7,718 bases of DNA from Alcaligenaceae bacterium (lineage in GTDB: Bacteria; Pseudomonadota; Gammaproteobacteria; Burkholderiales; Burkholderiaceae_B). The stretch lies in contig JAAZDZ010000077.1 in the NCBI GenBank assembly GCA_012512545.1, positions 1-7,718 of the forward strand. Reading direction: 5' to 3'. A program made the position numbers and the translations under genes. This document shows positions 1 to 6,605 of this stretch, piece after piece; positions within the stretch are counted from its first letter, which is position 1, and each line of letters starts with the position of its first letter. The notes under the pieces were generated by a model. The model was given only the letters and a program-made list of their open reading frames with translations. It made no database searches and was not told where the DNA came from.

Positions 1-1002
1 GATTTCGTTGGGTGCCGTGCCCAGCGTCGTGGCGGCCCATTCCTGCAAGGCCGGGCTGAAGACATCGCCTGTGACGCACAAGGCGCGCAGCCGGATGTTT
101 TCAATGGAGGCGCCCGCCTGTTCCGCTTCGTGCATGAGGGCGAGATCGCCGGGCAGCAGCAGTGCGTTGGTAATGGGGTGACGGCTCAGCAACCGGAGTG
201 CATCGGCGCCGCGCGCGGGCTGTGCGGTCGTGACCAGGGTGCGCCCGAAATACAGCACCGCCAGCAAGCCATGCAGCAGGCCCGAGGCGGTTGTCCAATC
301 GACGGGGCTCCAGAAGAGATCGCCCGGCTTGGGATACCAGTTCTGCGCGGCGACAAAGGCGGGCAGCACGCCGATGAGCACGCGATGAGCGTGCAGCACG
401 CCTTTGGGCGCGCCCGTGGTGCCTGCGGTATACAGCAGAATGGCCGGGTCTTCCGCCAGGGTGCTGACGGGCTGGAAATCAGCCGGCTCGCGCGCTTGCA
501 GCGTGCGCCAGGACAGCGTGTGGTCATTCTGGAATTCCAGCCCGATCAGCTGCTGAACGGAGGGGCATTGTTCCATGATGGTGGCCAGCTCGGGGGCCGC
601 TGTGCCATCCGCGATGATGCTGCGGGCTTCGGCGTCGCGCAGCCTGAGGGCCAGGCCATCGGTGCCCAGTTGGGCAGACAGCGGCACCAGCACCGCGCCC
701 ACGCCCAGCACCGCCAGGCAGGCAGCGATGGCTTCGGGGCGCTGTGACATGACGACGGCCACGCGGTCGCCTTTCTGGGTGCCCATTTTGCGCAGGCCGT
801 TGGCCAGGCGGTTGGAAACGTCGGCCAGTTGCCGGTACGACCAGTCGGAGCGTTCGCCCTGCGGGCCTTCGTGGTGAATGGCGATGCGGCGGCCTTCGGC
901 GGCGTTCGCGGCCCAGCGTTGCAGGCTGGCCTGCGCGATATTGAATTGCTCAGGCACCAACCACTGATACGTTGAATACAAAACCGGATGCTGGTCGCTC
1001 AT
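1..1002 (-). CDS. AMP-binding acyl-CoA synthetase (acetyl/medium-chain type), 3' end cut by window edge
   Basis: The N-terminal 334 residues of an ANL-superfamily enzyme are visible; the frame is open through base 1, so the C-terminal part, including the hinge and small lid domain, lies outside. Members activate a carboxylic acid with ATP to an acyl-adenylate and then transfer the acyl group to CoA in the cytoplasm. The phosphate-binding signature LLYTAGTTGAPKG is at residues 189-201. SPVDWTTASGLLHGLL (232-247) and the region around TGDVFSPALQEW (311-322) align by eye with the acetyl/medium-chain acyl-CoA synthetase branch rather than with long-chain FadD. The ATG at 1002 is chosen because an in-frame stop lies at 1047-1045 with no other ATG between; the upstream purine run (CAAAGAAAG) is only a weak ribosome site. 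It follows the RDD gene by 118 nt on the same strand, so it may be the last operon gene or have its own promoter. The substrate cannot be told. Two signature positions depart from the usual consensus (Ala for Ser in YTSGTTG; TGD where GGE is typical). Confidence 0.9.
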   Translation of the reverse strand, partial: MSDQHPVLYSTYQWLVPEQFNIAQASLQRWAANAAEGRRIAIHHEGPQGERSDWSYRQLADVSNRLANGLRKMGTQKGDRVAVVMSQRPEAIAACLAVLGVGAVLVPLSAQLGTDGLALRLRDAEARSIIADGTAAPELATIMEQCPSVQQLIGLEFQNDHTLSWRTLQAREPADFQPVSTLAEDPAILLYTAGTTGAPKGVLHAHRVLIGVLPAFVAAQNWYPKPGDLFWSPVDWTTASGLLHGLLAVLYFGRTLVTTAQPARGADALRLLSRHPITNALLLPGDLALMHEAEQAGASIENIRLRALCVTGDVFSPALQEWAATTLGTAPNEI

Positions 1003-1120
1003 CTGGGCACTTTCTTTGAATGACAGAAGGAAATAGAAGGACGGTTAATCAGTGAGAGCATGGCCGACTTCGCCGTTCTGCGCAATCCCTGGGCTTTCTT
1101 ATGCCCGCAAAGACAAGGGT
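1003..1120. other. 118-nt intergenic gap between RDD gene and acyl-CoA synthetase gene
   Basis: This is the only non-coding stretch of any length in the window. Read on the minus strand it starts after the RDD stop codon, contains an imperfect hairpin in its first third, and ends in a purine-rich segment just before the synthetase ATG. I see no convincing -35/-10 pair, no operator-like palindrome and no small ORF with a good ribosome site. It could hold a promoter for the synthetase gene, but the sequence alone does not show one. Confidence 0.5.
1087..1119 (-). terminator. weak imperfect hairpin after the RDD gene, possible terminator or attenuator
   Basis: Directly after the RDD stop codon, CCCT (1119-1116) can pair with AGGG (1090-1087) and CTTT (1112-1109) with AAAG (1097-1094), separated by a 3x3 internal loop. 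An alternative inner stem pairs GGGC (1106-1103) with GCCC (1094-1091). No T-tract follows, so it is not a standard intrinsic terminator. It could slow transcription or protect a 3' end, or be chance. Confidence 0.2.
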
Positions 1121-1636
1121 TTACCCCGATTTTGAACGCCTGGGTTCAGCATTGAACAGCCGGGTGCCTGCCAGCCGATCGTGCAGGAACTGGCCATCGG
1201 GGTCGAACCAGCTCCAGATGAAGATGCTGAAAGGGGCAAACACAATAAGCAGGTCGGTTGAGGTATAGCCTGTGAGCAGGGAAGCGCCTTTCACCAGCAG
1301 GGCGGACAGCAGAGGCAGCGGCCACAGCAGCAGGTAGCGCGCCAGCATTTTGCCGGTGGAAGGACGCCCGCCGTTGCGGTCAGCCAGCCGGATATTCCAG
1401 GTCTTCATGGGCAGGGTCTGGCCGCCGCGCCAGCACAGCAGAAAATACAGGCCAATGGCCAGAAACAGAATGAGCTGGCGCAGGTTGCGGTACATCAGGG
1501 CGTTGCGGCTTTCGGTCAGCACATCAAACAGATAGCCGACGGCAAAGACAATGCCGAACAGCAGAACGCCTTCGTACATCATGGCGGCGAAACGACGCAG
1601 GCGGCTGGGCGTGGCGGGGCTGGGAGCGGTAGGCAT
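1121..1636 (-). CDS. RDD-family integral membrane protein
   Basis: A 171-residue membrane protein of the RDD family (Pfam RDD), whose role is mostly unknown; a few members have been linked to ion transport. The family pattern is recognisable: an Arg pair before the first helix (RRFAAMMYEG, residues 14-23), the loop GGQTLPMKTWNIRL (71-84), and a C-terminal segment FLHDRLAGTRL (150-160) with the conserved Asp153. Hydrophobic segments lie near 18-38, 52-70, 102-120 and 128-146. The first conserved Asp appears to be Glu22. The frame is open upstream to an ATG at 1777, but that part would run over the methyltransferase gene and is a frame shadow. The ATG at 1636 starts one nucleotide after the methyltransferase TGA, giving TGA-A-ATG, which suggests translation restarts there. 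The ribosome site is weak. Its placement suggests co-expression with the genes before it, not a specific job. Confidence 0.85.
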   Translation of the reverse strand: MPTAPSPATPSRLRRFAAMMYEGVLLFGIVFAVGYLFDVLTESRNALMYRNLRQLILFLAIGLYFLLCWRGGQTLPMKTWNIRLADRNGGRPSTGKMLARYLLLWPLPLLSALLVKGASLLTGYTSTDLLIVFAPFSIFIWSWFDPDGQFLHDRLAGTRLFNAEPRRSKSG

Positions 1637-1637
1637 T

Positions 1638-3143
1638 TCAGTTTCTGTAGCTTTTTTCCACCATCTCGAAGGAGAACAGGCGGCAGTCCAGCGCGCCGTT
1701 GTAGACGGGGTGGCGCCGCCTGGGCTTGAGCCGCATGAGGGAGGGCAGTTCGAGATTGCTGGTGATGATGTTGACATTCCAGCCGGCGTAGTGGCGTTTC
1801 AGGTTTTCCGCCCATTGCGGCCAGAAGGAGGCGTCTTCCTCCATGCGTTCGCCATAAGGCGGATTGGTGATGATCCAGCCCGGTTCGCAATCGGGCTTCA
1901 CCTTGCGCGCATCGCCCACGACGAACCGGATGGTGTCGGGCGACAGCATGGCGCGTTCGCGGTTGCCTTCGGCGGCGGCAATCACGCGCGGGTCGATGTC
2001 GTAGCCCAGCAGGGGGGCATCCAGCCGCGTGGCAATGCGGCTGCGCGCGTCTTGTTTGATATCGCGCCAGTGACGGGCATCGTGGTCGCGCAGCCTTTCA
2101 AAGCCAAAGGGGCGCCAGATGCCGGCAGGAATGCCCAGCGCGATCCAGGCAGCTTCGATCAGCAAGGTGCCGCTCCCGCAGAAAGGGTCCAGCAGTGCGG
2201 CGGACGGGTCCCAGTCGGACAGGGCCAGCAGCCCGGCGGCCAGGTTTTCGCGCAAAGGGGCTTCGCCCTTCTGCAAGCGCCAGCCGCGCTTGAACAGGGA
2301 TTCGCCCGAAGTATCGAGATACAGCGTGGCGGTGTGTTCGTCCAGAAACAGGTGAACCCGGGCGTCGGGCCTGACGGTGTCAATGCTGGGGCGCTCGCCT
2401 TCGAGGTCGCGCAGGCGGTCGCAGATGCCGTCTTTGGCGCGCAGATTGCAGTATTGCAGGCTTTTCATGGGGCTGCGCACGGCCGAGGTATCGACCCGTA
2501 GGGTCTGCTCGGCTCCGAACCAGCGTTCCCATTCGGTATTGCGCGCCAGCTCCAGGATGTCGTCTTCGGTTTGTACGGGGGCGTGCGCCAGGCGCACCAG
2601 AATGCGGGTGGCCAGGCGGGAATACAGATTGGCCTTGAGCACGCCTGTCCAGTCAGCCTCGAAATGGCAGCCGGCGCGGCCTTTGCGCAGGCCCTGGTAA
2701 CCCAGAGCATCAAGTTCGGCATGCAGGACGTCTTCCAGCCCCAGTGGGCACGGTGCAAAAACCTGGAAGATTTCCTTGTTGCGCGGTGCGGCCATGCGTT
2801 GTGGCGCGGGTTCGCGAGCCGGGGAGCGGGAGGACGGGCGCAAAGCATCGCGGGCAGGCTGCTGGCGCCTGGCGGCGCGAAAGTCTGTCTGGCGACCTGC
2901 GCGGCCCTGTTCAGCCCGTTCAGACGTTGGGGGTTGCGCATGTCTGGCGGCTGCAGAGCGGGGCGCCCTGGCTGGCGCCGCAGTGGGGGCTTCAGCCTCT
3001 TGTTCGCGGCGCTGCTGCGCGACCTGGCGCGCCCGGGCGCCGCTGCGCAGGCGCGGTTCCTGCTCTTCCGGCCGACTGCGGGTATCAGCAGCCGGGGCTT
3101 TCTTTTTGAGAGTCAGCGTTTTACGGGGCTTGGAGTCGGTCAT
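1638..3143 (-). CDS. rlmL: THUMP-domain class I SAM-dependent RNA methyltransferase (RlmL/YpsC type) with basic N-terminal extension
   Basis: A 501-residue protein of the COG0116 family, which places N2-methylguanine in 23S rRNA (G2445 in E. coli). Residues 1-120 are low-complexity and rich in Arg, Ala, Pro and Gln, opening with KPRKTLTLKKK (5-15). The ferredoxin-like/THUMP region covers about 123-275 (from EIFQVFAPCPLGLEDVL). The methyltransferase follows: LLDPFCGSGTLLIEAA (317-332) is the SAM-binding motif, YDID (381-384) is the acidic loop, and TNPPYGER (426-433) holds the NPPY catalytic motif typical of N2-guanine methyltransferases. The protein ends after this domain, so the RlmK half fused on in E. 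coli RlmL is absent. The ATG at 3143 lies 8 nt after the hemJ stop and has no clear Shine-Dalgarno site, so it probably depends on coupling. A start at Met117 (2795) would give the bare core but has no ribosome site either. The exact target nucleotide is inferred from family membership. Confidence 0.92.
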   Translation of the reverse strand: MTDSKPRKTLTLKKKAPAADTRSRPEEQEPRLRSGARARQVAQQRREQEAEAPTAAPARAPRSAAARHAQPPTSERAEQGRAGRQTDFRAARRQQPARDALRPSSRSPAREPAPQRMAAPRNKEIFQVFAPCPLGLEDVLHAELDALGYQGLRKGRAGCHFEADWTGVLKANLYSRLATRILVRLAHAPVQTEDDILELARNTEWERWFGAEQTLRVDTSAVRSPMKSLQYCNLRAKDGICDRLRDLEGERPSIDTVRPDARVHLFLDEHTATLYLDTSGESLFKRGWRLQKGEAPLRENLAAGLLALSDWDPSAALLDPFCGSGTLLIEAAWIALGIPAGIWRPFGFERLRDHDARHWRDIKQDARSRIATRLDAPLLGYDIDPRVIAAAEGNRERAMLSPDTIRFVVGDARKVKPDCEPGWIITNPPYGERMEEDASFWPQWAENLKRHYAGWNVNIITSNLELPSLMRLKPRRRHPVYNGALDCRLFSFEMVEKSYRN

Positions 3144-3151
3144 GGCGTTAT

Positions 3152-3568
3152 TCAGAAAGGTTTGACCACAACCAGAATCAGCACGATGGCCAGCAGCAGA
3201 ACAGGCGCTTCGTTGAACCAGCGGTAGTAGCGGTGCCCGCGCGTATTGGCGCGGCGCTCGAAAGTGAGCAGAACACGCCGGCAGACCAGATGGTAGATGA
3301 CAAGCAGCACGACAAACAGCAGCTTGGCATGCATCCAGCCGGAAGTCAGGCCGATGCCATAGCCCAGCATCAGCCAGAAGCCGAACACCAGCGCCAGCAC
3401 GGCCAGAGGCGTCATGAAGCGGTACAGCCTGCGGGCCATGCCAAGCAGGCAGTCGTAGGCGCCGGTATCTTGAGTTTGTGCCAGGTTCACATAAATGCGG
3501 GGCAGGTAGAACAGGCCCGCGAACCAGGAAATAACAAACAGCAGATGAAAGGTTTTCACCCAGAGCAT
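3152..3568 (-). CDS. hemJ: HemJ/CopD-like four-helix membrane protein, probable protoporphyrinogen IX oxidase
   Basis: A 138-residue inner-membrane protein. HemJ oxidises protoporphyrinogen IX to protoporphyrin IX, the penultimate step of heme synthesis, in bacteria that lack HemG or HemY. It opens with MLWVKTFHLLFVISWFAGLF. His8 sits where cyanobacterial HemJ carries its heme-ligating His, and the SWFAGLFYLPR segment (14-24) is typical of the family. Hydrophobic segments lie near 4-22, 50-72, 80-101 and 121-135, with the short basic tail KPF. The frame is open to an ATG at 3616, but the 16 extra residues would overlap the end of proA and lack membrane character. The ATG at 3568 has TGAGGA 8 nt upstream and gives the N-terminus expected for HemJ. 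The family also contains proteins annotated only as CopD-like, so the enzyme assignment is probable rather than certain. It sits between proA (11 nt) and the methyltransferase gene (8 nt). Confidence 0.82.
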   Translation of the reverse strand: MLWVKTFHLLFVISWFAGLFYLPRIYVNLAQTQDTGAYDCLLGMARRLYRFMTPLAVLALVFGFWLMLGYGIGLTSGWMHAKLLFVVLLVIYHLVCRRVLLTFERRANTRGHRYYRWFNEAPVLLLAIVLILVVVKPF

Positions 3569-3576
3569 GGTGTGTG

Positions 3577-3582
3577 TCCTCA
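3577..3582 (-). promoter_or_regulatory. ribosome binding site of hemJ, overlapping the proA stop
   Basis: Read on the minus strand, TGAGGA contains the proA TGA stop and an AGGA Shine-Dalgarno core, followed by 8 nt and the ATG at 3568. This decides the hemJ start over the upstream in-frame ATG at 3616, and implies that ribosomes ending proA help to start hemJ. Confidence 0.7.
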
Positions 3583-4857
3583 GCCGCGCAGCTGGCCTTC
3601 CCCGGTCAGCACCCACTTCATGGTGGTCAGCCCTTCAAGGCCGACGGGGCCGCGGGCGTGCAGACGATTGGTGGAAATACCGATTTCCGCACCAAGACCG
3701 TATTCAAAGCCATCGGCAAAGCAGGTGGGCAGGTTGACATAGACCGAGCTGGAATCGACTTCGCGCTGGAAGCGGGTGGCCGCACCGAGATCTTCGGTGA
3801 TGATGGACTCGGTGTGTTCCGAGCTGTAGCGCTCGATGTGTTCCATGGCCTGGTCGATGTCATCGACAATGCGCACGGCCAGAATCGGTTCCAGGTATTC
3901 GGTTTCCCAGTCTTCTTCGGTGGCGGGCAGAGCGGTGGGCAGAATATCGCGGGTGCGTTCGCAGCCGCGCAGTTCCACGCCTTTGCCTGCCAGGGTGGCG
4001 GCAATGGGCGGCAGCAGGGTGGTGGCCACATCGGCATGCACCAGCAGGGTTTCCATGGTGCCGCAGATGCCGTAACGGTAAGTCTTGGCATTCACGATGA
4101 CATCGTGCGCCTTGGCCGGGTCGGCGGATTTATCCAGATAGATGTGGCAGTTGCCGTCCAGATGCTTGATGAGAGGCACCTTGGCCTCGCGCGACAGGCG
4201 TTCAATCAGGCCCTTGCCGCCGCGCGGCACAATGACGTCGATGTAGTCGGTCATGGTGATCATTTCGCCTACGGCTGCGCGGTCGGTGGTATCGACCACC
4301 TGCACCGCATGGGCGGGCAGGCCAGCGCGTGACAGTCCTTCCTGGATGATGGCGCCCAGCGCCTGGTTTGAATGGAAGGCTTCGCTGCCGCCACGCAAAA
4401 TGGTGGCATTGCCCGATTTCAGGCACAGGGCGGCGGCGTCGATGGTGACGTTGGGGCGCGATTCATAAATGATGCCAATCACGCCCAGAGGTACGCGCAT
4501 CTGCGCCACCCGCATGCCGTTGGGGCGGGTGGTGGTGGGCCCCAGCCCGCCAACCGGGTCGGGCATGGCGGCGATCTGGCGCAGCCCTTCGGCCATGCCG
4601 TTCAGGGTTTTGTCGGTGAGCGCCAGGCGTTCCACCATGGCTTCCGCCAGGCCGTTCTTGCGGGCGGCTTCCAGATCGAGCGCATTCTGGCGCTTGAGTT
4701 CCTCGCCGCGTTCCGCAATCAGCCCGGCCATGGCCAGCAAAGCTTCGGACTTGGCGTGGCCCGACGCCTTGCGTATCTGGCGCGCCGCGGCACGGGCGCG
4801 TTGCCCGAATGCCTGCATGGCCGCTTGCGTGCCGGTGGAGGTATCGAGTTTCGTCAT
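3580..4857 (-). CDS. proA: gamma-glutamyl phosphate reductase
   Basis: A complete 425-residue NADPH-dependent enzyme that reduces L-glutamate 5-phosphate to glutamate 5-semialdehyde, the second step of proline synthesis in the cytoplasm. It has the aldehyde-dehydrogenase-like fold. Recognisable blocks are [20 protein letters not shown] (122-141), [11 protein letters not shown] (154-164), VPRGGKGLI (210-218), HLDGNCHIY (232-240) and the catalytic Cys265 in [13 protein letters not shown] (261-273), with [18 protein letters not shown] (391-408) near the C-terminus. The length is normal for the family and no key residue appears to be missing. The start ATG at 4857 overlaps the holA stop by four bases (ATGA), and GGAAAG lies 6 nt upstream inside holA. 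proB, the kinase supplying its unstable substrate, is not in the window; its neighbours on both sides are unrelated to proline synthesis. Confidence 0.98.
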   Translation of the reverse strand: MTKLDTSTGTQAAMQAFGQRARAAARQIRKASGHAKSEALLAMAGLIAERGEELKRQNALDLEAARKNGLAEAMVERLALTDKTLNGMAEGLRQIAAMPDPVGGLGPTTTRPNGMRVAQMRVPLGVIGIIYESRPNVTIDAAALCLKSGNATILRGGSEAFHSNQALGAIIQEGLSRAGLPAHAVQVVDTTDRAAVGEMITMTDYIDVIVPRGGKGLIERLSREAKVPLIKHLDGNCHIYLDKSADPAKAHDVIVNAKTYRYGICGTMETLLVHADVATTLLPPIAATLAGKGVELRGCERTRDILPTALPATEEDWETEYLEPILAVRIVDDIDQAMEHIERYSSEHTESIITEDLGAATRFQREVDSSSVYVNLPTCFADGFEYGLGAEIGISTNRLHARGPVGLEGLTTMKWVLTGEGQLRG

Positions 4858-5906
4858 GTCTTTCTTTCCACGGTAATTCGTAATAACAGCCGGGCGAGCT
4901 CTTCCCAGGGGTCGTCCAGCAGACCAGGCACTTTCAGGCCCTTGATCAGGCGGTCGATATCATGGGTGTGCTGCACTGCCGCGCGCCAGGCGCGCGGGGG
5001 AACCCGGCCCAGGGTGCGCCGCAGCCCTTGTTCGCGTGGGCCGAACACGCGATTGCGGCGCATTTCGCCAGCGACATCGCCGCCGCTGGCCTGCGCGGCG
5101 GCCAGCCGCGACAGTAGGCGGATTTCGTCGCCTGCCGCCCAGAGTATCAGTGGCAGGGCCGCGCCTTCGCCGCGCAGGCCGTGCAGAATGGTCAGAGCCC
5201 GTTTCGACTGGCCCGCCAGCATGGCGTCGCGCAGATCAAAGACATCATAACGCGCGACATCCAGCACCGCGCGGCGCACATCGTCGCCCGTTATTTTGCC
5301 GGGCGGGTGAAGCAGGCCGAGTTTCTGGATTTCCTGAAACGCGGCCAGCAGGTTGCCTTCTACTTTATCGGCCATCCAGGCCAGGGTGTCGGCGTCCAGC
5401 TCCTGGCCCTGCCGGGCCATGCGCTGGCCGATCCAGCGCGGCAGCGTATTGCGATCAATGCTGGGAACTTCGACCAGAGTGCCGGTACTGAGCAGCGCGC
5501 TGGCCCATTTGGCGGAGCGGGTGGCCCGGTCCAGGCGTGGCAGGCTCACGGCCACCAGCGTGTCGGGCAGGTCTCCGCGCTGCACCTTGCCCGCCAGAGC
5601 TTCCAGGGTTTCGCCGCCCGTGCGGCCTGGCTTGCCGGAAGGCAGCGCCAGATCAAGCAGTTTGCGATCGCCAAACAGCGAGACATTCTGCGTGGCGCCC
5701 ATGACGGCAGACCAGTCGCTGCGGGCATCGAGTATCAGCCGGGTGCGCTCCGTATAGCCTTGGGCGAGCGCTGCGGTGCGCAGGGCATCCAGAGCTTCAA
5801 TCACCAGCAGGCTTTCATCGCCGCTGATGATGTAGAGCGGCGCGAGCGGGGCAGAAGGCTGTTGCAGTTGCTGCAGCAGGCCCTCATGGTCGAGGCGGCG
5901 TCCCAT
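4854..5906 (-). CDS. holA: DNA polymerase III subunit delta
   Basis: A complete 350-residue delta subunit of the clamp loader, which opens the beta sliding clamp so that it can be loaded onto primed DNA. The N-terminal domain shows the family block [20 protein letters not shown] (24-43) and the [13 protein letters not shown] segment (74-86). The middle contains [18 protein letters not shown] (182-199), then [16 protein letters not shown] (218-233), and the C-terminal helical collar domain includes [10 protein letters not shown] (315-324). As expected for delta, no Walker A motif is seen. The length matches E. coli HolA (about 343). The ATG at 5906 follows the lptE stop by 21 nt, with AGGA 8 nt upstream. 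The stop overlaps the proA start. The leuS-lptE-holA order is also found in E. coli, which supports both this call and the lptE call. Confidence 0.96.
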   Translation of the reverse strand: MGRRLDHEGLLQQLQQPSAPLAPLYIISGDESLLVIEALDALRTAALAQGYTERTRLILDARSDWSAVMGATQNVSLFGDRKLLDLALPSGKPGRTGGETLEALAGKVQRGDLPDTLVAVSLPRLDRATRSAKWASALLSTGTLVEVPSIDRNTLPRWIGQRMARQGQELDADTLAWMADKVEGNLLAAFQEIQKLGLLHPPGKITGDDVRRAVLDVARYDVFDLRDAMLAGQSKRALTILHGLRGEGAALPLILWAAGDEIRLLSRLAAAQASGGDVAGEMRRNRVFGPREQGLRRTLGRVPPRAWRAAVQHTHDIDRLIKGLKVPGLLDDPWEELARLLLRITVERKT

Positions 5907-5914
5907 GGGAAGTA

Positions 5915-5918
5915 TCCT
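5915..5918 (-). promoter_or_regulatory. ribosome binding site of holA
   Basis: AGGA on the minus strand lies 8 nt before the ATG at 5906, inside the 21-nt lptE-holA gap. It supports this start and is the only Shine-Dalgarno core in the operon that is fully intergenic. Confidence 0.6.
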
Positions 5919-5927
5919 GTCCCGTGC

Positions 5928-6599
5928 TTAGAAGAGCGGGCCGCTGGGGTTGATTTCCGGTTCGCCCCAAAGGGTAGCGCCTGTGGCATCCGGGTCGGTG
6001 GACACCGGGCTGAGGTCGGCAGGCGTCGCTTCGACCGGCTGCTGCTCGGCATTGGCGTAGGCTTCGGCGATATCGGGCGCACTCAGCAGGCGCACGACGC
6101 GATCAACCATGGATTGCTGCATCTGCTGGAACACCGTGGTGATCTCGCTTTGCTTGGCCTGCACCACGCTGTCGTCGTAGGGCATTTCCCGCGTCATGCG
6201 CAAGGTGGTGGGCGGCAGAATGAGCTGGCCCCTGGCATCGACCAGCTGGAAGGAGAAATGCAGGTTAAGTTCGTATTCTTCGACCCGGCCATCGGCATCA
6301 ATGGAAAGTTCGCGCAGATTCTGCTGGTTGGACAGCTGAACCAGGCGGACTTCGGCCCCGGCAGGGTCGGAAACAATGCGCGTATTGGGCGAGGCCGCTG
6401 TAATGGCGCGGCGTATGGCTGCGCCAAAAGCGGAGTTCTCGGCAATATTGGTGTAGAGCGTATTGAAGGGCAGTGGCGTTACCCCTTTCAGCCTGAAACC
6501 GCAGGCCGTGAGCATGATGCAGGCGGCCAGCATGGCAAACAGGGCCAGGCGGCGCGCGTTGCAGCTGGGTTTCAGGCGAAGAAAGAGGGTATGAGTCAT
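5928..6599 (-). CDS. lptE: LPS-assembly lipoprotein LptE
   Basis: A complete 223-residue outer-membrane lipoprotein. LptE plugs the LptD barrel and with it inserts lipopolysaccharide into the outer leaflet. A signal peptide with a basic n-region (Lys10, Arg16, Arg17), a hydrophobic core (18-30) and the lipobox LTAC ends at the lipidated Cys33, followed by GFRLKG, the typical LptE N-terminus. The body contains the pattern YELNLHFSFQLVDARGQLI (109-127) and TLRMTREMPYDDSVVQAKQ (132-150), and a helix ending near residue 181. Residues about 184-223 form an acidic, proline-rich tail beyond the usual fold (E. coli LptE has about 193 residues). The start is 6 nt after the leuS stop; only a weak GGA within the leuS end could serve as ribosome site, so expression is likely to be coupled to leuS. 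Confidence comes from the lipobox, the conserved blocks and the leuS-holA neighbours. Confidence 0.93.
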   Translation of the reverse strand: MTHTLFLRLKPSCNARRLALFAMLAACIMLTACGFRLKGVTPLPFNTLYTNIAENSAFGAAIRRAITAASPNTRIVSDPAGAEVRLVQLSNQQNLRELSIDADGRVEEYELNLHFSFQLVDARGQLILPPTTLRMTREMPYDDSVVQAKQSEITTVFQQMQQSMVDRVVRLLSAPDIAEAYANAEQQPVEATPADLSPVSTDPDATGATLWGEPEINPSGPLF

Positions 6600-6605
6600 G
6601 ATGTG

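Noticed and set aside
130..747. Plus-strand open frame of 205 codons opposite the acyl-CoA synthetase
   Set aside because: It is fully antisense to a gene with clear AMP-binding motifs. The Gln/Gly/Arg-rich product has no recognisable domain and no good ribosome site was seen.
1637..1777. Upstream ATG at 1777 as the RDD start
   Set aside because: The added 47 residues overlap the methyltransferase C-terminal region in another frame and are Ser/Pro-rich without membrane character. The ATG right after the methyltransferase stop fits the operon.
1551..2501. Plus-strand open frame of 316 codons opposite the methyltransferase and RDD genes
   Set aside because: It runs across the junction of two well-supported minus-strand genes, has no recognisable domain, and has the composition expected of the antisense shadow of GC-rich coding DNA.
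3569..3616. Upstream ATG at 3616 as the hemJ start
   Set aside because: The 16 extra residues would come from within the end of proA and do not resemble HemJ. The ATG at 3568 has an AGGA site at the right distance and gives the expected N-terminus.
3574..4332. Plus-strand open frame of 252 codons opposite proA
   Set aside because: It lies almost wholly within proA, a complete and highly conserved gene. Its product is Gly/His/Ala-rich with no family resemblance, as expected for a shadow frame.
4372..5250. Plus-strand open frame of 292 codons over the proA-holA junction
   Set aside because: It spans two genes on the opposite strand and encodes Arg/Ser-rich sequence with no domain; another GC-driven shadow.
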